Part shown: positions 60,703 to 64,000 of the stretch, piece after piece
How positions within the stretch are numbered: the first letter of the stretch is position 1
Layout: every line of letters begins with the position of its first letter
Assembly: GCA_947572385.1 (NCBI GenBank)
Contig: CANPBX010000002.1
Span: 40,535 to 104,534 of the forward strand
Direction: 5' to 3'
From: an uncultured Clostridia bacterium
GTDB lineage: Bacteria > Bacillota > Clostridia > Oscillospirales > Acutalibacteraceae
Length of the DNA stretch: 64,000 nt
Program-made: the position numbers and the translations under genes
The notes under the pieces: model-generated
The model's database searches: none
The model's input: only the letters and a program-made list of their open reading frames with translations
What the model was told of the DNA's origin: nothing

Positions 60703-61485
60703 CTAACCTTTGGTGTTTATTATAAAGGTGCCGGCCTCGCCTGCGGCGCTGGCAGCATAGGCCGCCACAGCCTGATGAAACTCGGCGTCGGAGCCGCGGC
60801 GGGAGTTAGCCCTGGCGCGCTTGACCTTCTTCTCCTCCTCGGTCTCCACGTGCACGGCGAGCTTTTTCTCCTCCGGCTTACCGACGGGATCGGGGGTATC
60901 CCCGGGCTTTTGGGCCTCCTCCGCTTCTACAGAGTCCTTTATGGCCTTATGCTCCTCGGCCTCGGTTGGCAGCCTGTTATGATCCCCGCGACTCACAAAC
61001 TCCCTGGAGCTCTCCTCTATCCTGTCGCAGCGCTGTTTCTCCTGCATGAATATCTCCAGCTTCTTATCCTTGGGAATGGAGGAATTGTGCTCGACCCCCT
61101 TCAGGGTCACAAGGGAGCTGTTGATATAGGTCATCTTCAAGCGCTGGGCCTCTTCCTTGGTGCGGCACTGCTTGAGCTTCTGCTCGAAGGCCTTCTGCTC
61201 CAGCTCGGCAGCCTTGAGCTTCTGGTATGCCTCGGGGTCCTTGGCCTGTAGATATTTGCGCTCCTCGGGTGTGAGCTTACCTCCCTGCAGGAGTTTATTG
61301 TGGATGTCCCTGAGCTTATCATTGGGCTTATGCTCATCCTCGCCGTCCTCGCTAAGGCGGGTAGAGAGGTATCCATCCAGGGACTTGTGGGAGCCAAGCT
61401 CCCCCCTTGCCTGCTTCATCTGAAACTGGGTCTGGAGTTTTAGGTTCTTAGTGTACGCGCCTATGGAGCCCATCATTGTTATCAT
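60703..61485 (-). CDS. Charged coiled-coil protein of unknown function
   Basis: 260 aa, no signal or membrane part. Rich in Lys, Glu and Gln with long helices (KLKAAELEQKAFEQKLKQC, TKEEAQRLKMTYINSS), and includes LTPEERKYLQAKDPEAYQKL. Ends in an Ala/Gly-rich stretch (AVAAYAASAAGEAGTFIINT). Not recognised. ATG 61485 has GGGAGG 8 bases upstream. It lies 11 bases before cysK on the same strand and may be co-transcribed. Confidence 0.7.
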   Translation of the reverse strand: MITMMGSIGAYTKNLKLQTQFQMKQARGELGSHKSLDGYLSTRLSEDGEDEHKPNDKLRDIHNKLLQGGKLTPEERKYLQAKDPEAYQKLKAAELEQKAFEQKLKQCRTKEEAQRLKMTYINSSLVTLKGVEHNSSIPKDKKLEIFMQEKQRCDRIEESSREFVSRGDHNRLPTEAEEHKAIKDSVEAEEAQKPGDTPDPVGKPEEKKLAVHVETEEEKKVKRARANSRRGSDAEFHQAVAAYAASAAGEAGTFIINTKG

Positions 61486-61604
61486 ATGTGATACCTCCCA
61501 GCTATAACTCCCTTTATATATTACTCGGCAGAAATATGGGGCAAGATAATAGAGCACAAAAAAGTTTCTTTGGAATAGAATAATGGGGAAAGGGAGTGAG
61601 AGCC

Positions 61605-62465
61605 TTGCCAAAGGTGCTGGCTACTGGAATAGACATATCGGAATTCAACGGCGACGTGAATATCGCCGCCATGAAGGGGAAGGTTGACTTTATAATAATA
61701 CGCTGCGGCTACGGCGAGGATTACTCGTATCAGGACGATGTACGCTATAGGGAGAACGTGGGCAAGTGCCGGGCGGCGGGCATACCCTTCGGGGTGTACC
61801 TGTACTCATATGCCAGGAATACAACTATGGCAAAGAGCGAGGCCAGGCATACCATAAGGCTCCTTCGGGGGCTGACCCCGCTTTACGGAGTATGGTACGA
61901 TGTGGAGGACAGGACGCTGCCGGGGAATGAGCAGCTGACGGAGAACTGCCTGGCCTATTATAACGAGCTTAAAAATGCCGGGTACTACTGCGGACTGTAC
62001 TCCAGCATTTCCTGGATGAAAGAGCGGCTCAACAGCCCCAGGCTCGCCCATATAGACAGATGGGTGGCCCAGTGGACGGGGGAACTGCAGTACCCCGGGG
62101 CAGGTATCTGGCAGTACACGGACAGGGGGCTCGTAAACGGCAGGTATTATGACATGAACCGGGCCTTTAGGGATTACCCGGCTATAATCAGAGGGGAGGA
62201 CTGGACGGATATGACAAGGGAGCAGGTGGCAGAGCTGGCCAGGCAGGAGGCCCAGAAGGTATATGACAAAAACGAATCGAAATATAAGACCTTCAAGGAT
62301 GTGCCCTCATGGGCAAGGGAGGCGGCGGAGGATGTGTACAACAGGCTGGGCCTTGCGGGGGCAGAGGGCGGCAGCGGAAACGAGACACAGCTAAACGCCA
62401 GCGCAACTTATGTGCGGGCGCTGTATGTGATAGATAAGGTCATAGAGCTGATAGACAGCCTTTGA
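61605..62465 (+). CDS. GH25-family lysozyme-like protein with C-terminal helical domain
   Basis: 286 aa. Residues 1-195 form the GH25 barrel: GIDISEFNGDVNIAAMKGKV, FIIIRCGYGEDY, GVWYDVEDRTLP (catalytic Asp/Glu) and WVAQWTGEL. A C-terminal part (about 205-286) has VPSWAREAAEDVYNRLGL, similar to short helical domains of cell-wall hydrolases. No signal peptide, so it may act in a phage-like or sporulation setting or after lysis; no phage genes are near. TTG 61605 has AGGGAG 8 bases upstream; GTG 61596 is an alternative. Confidence 0.9.
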   Translation: MPKVLATGIDISEFNGDVNIAAMKGKVDFIIIRCGYGEDYSYQDDVRYRENVGKCRAAGIPFGVYLYSYARNTTMAKSEARHTIRLLRGLTPLYGVWYDVEDRTLPGNEQLTENCLAYYNELKNAGYYCGLYSSISWMKERLNSPRLAHIDRWVAQWTGELQYPGAGIWQYTDRGLVNGRYYDMNRAFRDYPAIIRGEDWTDMTREQVAELARQEAQKVYDKNESKYKTFKDVPSWAREAAEDVYNRLGLAGAEGGSGNETQLNASATYVRALYVIDKVIELIDSL

Positions 62466-62493
62466 TGTAAGGCATGGGCGGCAGAGGTACACC

Positions 62494-62522
62494 TTGCCAA
62501 CCGCGGCCCGGTGTGCTATAAT
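62494..62522 (+). promoter_or_regulatory. Sigma-A promoter of asnB
   Basis: TTGCCA (62494-62499), 17 bp, TATAAT (62517-62522), 31 bases before the ATG at 62554. Confidence 0.8.
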
Positions 62523-62553
62523 AAGTAGACTTGATAATAAGGGGGACGTTAAA

Positions 62554-64000
62554 ATGTGCGGATTTGTAGGCTTTACCGGGGACCCTGACGAGGGCGTCCT
62601 GCACTCAATGACTACGGCCATAGCCCATCGCGGCCCGGACGACGCCGACTACTACTGGGCCCCGGGCATATCCCTGGGCTTTAGGCGGCTGTCCATAATC
62701 GACCTTGAGGGAGGCAGGCAACCTATCCTCAACGAGGACGAGAGCAAGGCGCTGGTGTTTAACGGAGAGATATATAACTACCGGGATATAAGGCAGAAGC
62801 TCATAGATGCAGGGCATAGGTTCCGCACCGAGGCAGACTCCGAGGTAATATTACACGGCTATGAGGAGTACGGCCCCAAAATACTGGATAGGGTGCGGGG
62901 CATGTTTGCCTTTGCCATATGGGACAGGGAGAAGGGGGAGCTCTTTGGGGCCAGGGACTTCTTTGGGATCAAGCCCCTGTATTACGCTGAAATGGGCGGG
63001 GTGTTCATGTTTGGCTCGGAGATAAAGAGCTTCCTGCACCACCCCGCCTTTAAAAAGGAGCTCAACCGCCGGGCACTGGAGAACTATCTCAGCTTCCAGT
63101 ATTCCCCCGGGCCTGAGACATTCTTTGAAAATGTGTACAAGCTCCCTCCCGCCCACTACTTCACGTATAGGGGCGGCAAAATGGAGACGTTCAGGTACTG
63201 GCTTCCGGAGTTTCACGCCGAAGAGGACAAGAGCCTTGACTACTGGGTGGATGAGATAGAGAAGGTCTTTGACGACAGTGTCCGGGCCCATAAGGTCAGC
63301 GACGTGGAGGTGGGCTCTTTCCTGAGCTCTGGGGTTGACTCCAGCTATGTAGCCTGCTCTGCAAACGTGGACAAGACCTTTACGGTGGGCTTTGACAACG
63401 GAGAGAAATACAACGAGACCAGCTATGCCAAGGAGCTCTCTGAGCTGATACCTGTTAAGAACATCAGCAAGGTTATAAGTCCTGAGGAGTTCTGGGGGAA
63501 TTTCCCGAAGATACAGTACCATATGGACGAGCCTCTGGCCGACCCCTCGGCTGTGGCCCTGTACTTTGTGTGCAATACTGCCAGCAGGCACGTGAAGGTG
63601 GTGCTCTCCGGGGAGGGGGCCGACGAGATTTTCGGGGGGTACAATATCTATAGGGAGCCCCTTGAGCTCGCCTGGTACGATAAAAGTCCCCTGCCTGTGC
63701 GCCGTCTGATAGCCAAAGCGGCGGGGCTGTTCCCGGCCCATAGGGGCCTGAACTTCCTTGTGCGCAGGGGCAAGACCCTTGAGGAGCGCTTTATCGGCAA
63801 CGCCTATATGTTCACGGAGAAGGAGCGCCGGGAGATACTGAAAAGCCCCCTGGGAGTCCCGGACCCCTCGGAGCTTGTGAAGCCGTACTATGACATGGTA
63901 AGGGACAAAGACCCGGTCACGAAAATGCAGTTTGTTGACCTCAACATGTGGATGGTGGGGGACATACTTTTAAAGGCCGACAAGATGAGCATGGCGAACT
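62554..64000 (+). CDS. asnB: Asparagine synthase (glutamine-hydrolysing), 3'-truncated by the window
   Basis: 482 codons are visible; the gene runs past the window end. Starts MCGFVGFTGD, with Cys2 the glutaminase nucleophile; AHRGPDDADYY, LVFNGEIYNYRDIR, ARDFFGIKPLYYA. The synthetase half has SFLSSGVDSSYVACSA (PP-loop) and LSGEGADEIFGGYNIY. Makes asparagine from aspartate, glutamine and ATP. GGGGGAC site before ATG 62554. Confidence 0.97.
   Translation, partial: MCGFVGFTGDPDEGVLHSMTTAIAHRGPDDADYYWAPGISLGFRRLSIIDLEGGRQPILNEDESKALVFNGEIYNYRDIRQKLIDAGHRFRTEADSEVILHGYEEYGPKILDRVRGMFAFAIWDREKGELFGARDFFGIKPLYYAEMGGVFMFGSEIKSFLHHPAFKKELNRRALENYLSFQYSPGPETFFENVYKLPPAHYFTYRGGKMETFRYWLPEFHAEEDKSLDYWVDEIEKVFDDSVRAHKVSDVEVGSFLSSGVDSSYVACSANVDKTFTVGFDNGEKYNETSYAKELSELIPVKNISKVISPEEFWGNFPKIQYHMDEPLADPSAVALYFVCNTASRHVKVVLSGEGADEIFGGYNIYREPLELAWYDKSPLPVRRLIAKAAGLFPAHRGLNFLVRRGKTLEERFIGNAYMFTEKERREILKSPLGVPDPSELVKPYYDMVRDKDPVTKMQFVDLNMWMVGDILLKADKMSMAN

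Noticed and set aside
62851-63741. 296-codon minus-strand open frame inside asnB
   Set aside because: asnB on the plus strand has all conserved motifs; the reverse frame has none.
1-64000. tRNA, rRNA, CRISPR arrays, insertion sequences and prophage genes
   Set aside because: Looked for in all gaps; no cloverleaf, direct-repeat array, transposase or integrase was seen.

Overview
The window is about 64 kb of a G+C-rich (roughly 58-60 %) chromosome from a Gram-positive, endospore-forming member of the Clostridia. An Oscillospirales / Ruminococcaceae-type gut bacterium is most likely. The evidence is a Firmicutes-order S10-spc-alpha ribosomal superoperon with a KOW-domain gene between map and infA, the rny-ymdB pair, a FakA-type gene next to recG, spoIIE, a LysM/GH18 spore-cortex-type hydrolase and Gram-positive sigma-A promoters. 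No transposase, integrase, CRISPR array, rRNA or tRNA gene was seen. TTG and GTG starts are frequent, and several starts were chosen from Shine-Dalgarno placement.

0-6.2 kb: the 3' end of an apbE gene, a NusG-II protein and a Gx-family membrane protein (a flavin / electron-transfer type group); an SLH surface protein with a fold-back inverted repeat over its promoter; then a metal-efflux operon (ArsR/CadC-like sensor, GNAT enzyme, detached HMA protein, Zn/Cd P1B-ATPase) behind a consensus promoter and a palindromic operator. 6.2-13.8 kb: rny-ymdB and small redox/membrane genes, then fakA-like and recG. 13.8-20.6 kb, mostly minus strand: ECF sigma factor with its membrane partner, and an aminotransferase-trpS-unknown-L-serine dehydratase operon. 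20.8-23.2 kb: spoIIE.

23.2-39.4 kb: about 16 kb of ribosomal protein genes with secY, adk, map, infA and rpoA, in canonical order, preceded by a ~370-nt leader that contains what looks like an intrinsic terminator plus a competing pairing (attenuation). It ends at a strong terminator after rplQ.

39.4-64 kb: accessory and housekeeping genes. These include an AraC/GyrI regulator, an AAC(6')-like acetyltransferase, an SDR enzyme, two unknown exported or membrane proteins, MTA/SAH nucleosidase, a TetR-flavodoxin pair, lexA, a probable intergenic small RNA, an M23 peptidase (SpoIIQ-like), a REC-GGDEF diguanylate cyclase, queH, an amidohydrolase, a probable PD-(D/E)XK-fold protein, a LysM-GH18 hydrolase, a NahK-like kinase, a degenerate GHKL kinase, cysK, a GH25 lysozyme and a 3'-truncated asnB at the window edge.

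The most interesting items are the probable sRNA at about 48.46-48.58 kb with a C-rich, anti-Shine-Dalgarno-like segment, the S10 leader attenuator, a two-copy structured repeat (16.26 and 36.45 kb), the fold-back repeat at 2.94-3.06 kb, an ADP-ribosyltransferase-like protein in the trpS operon, and a possible nuclease-fold protein after queH. No fully new multi-gene system could be demonstrated from sequence alone.
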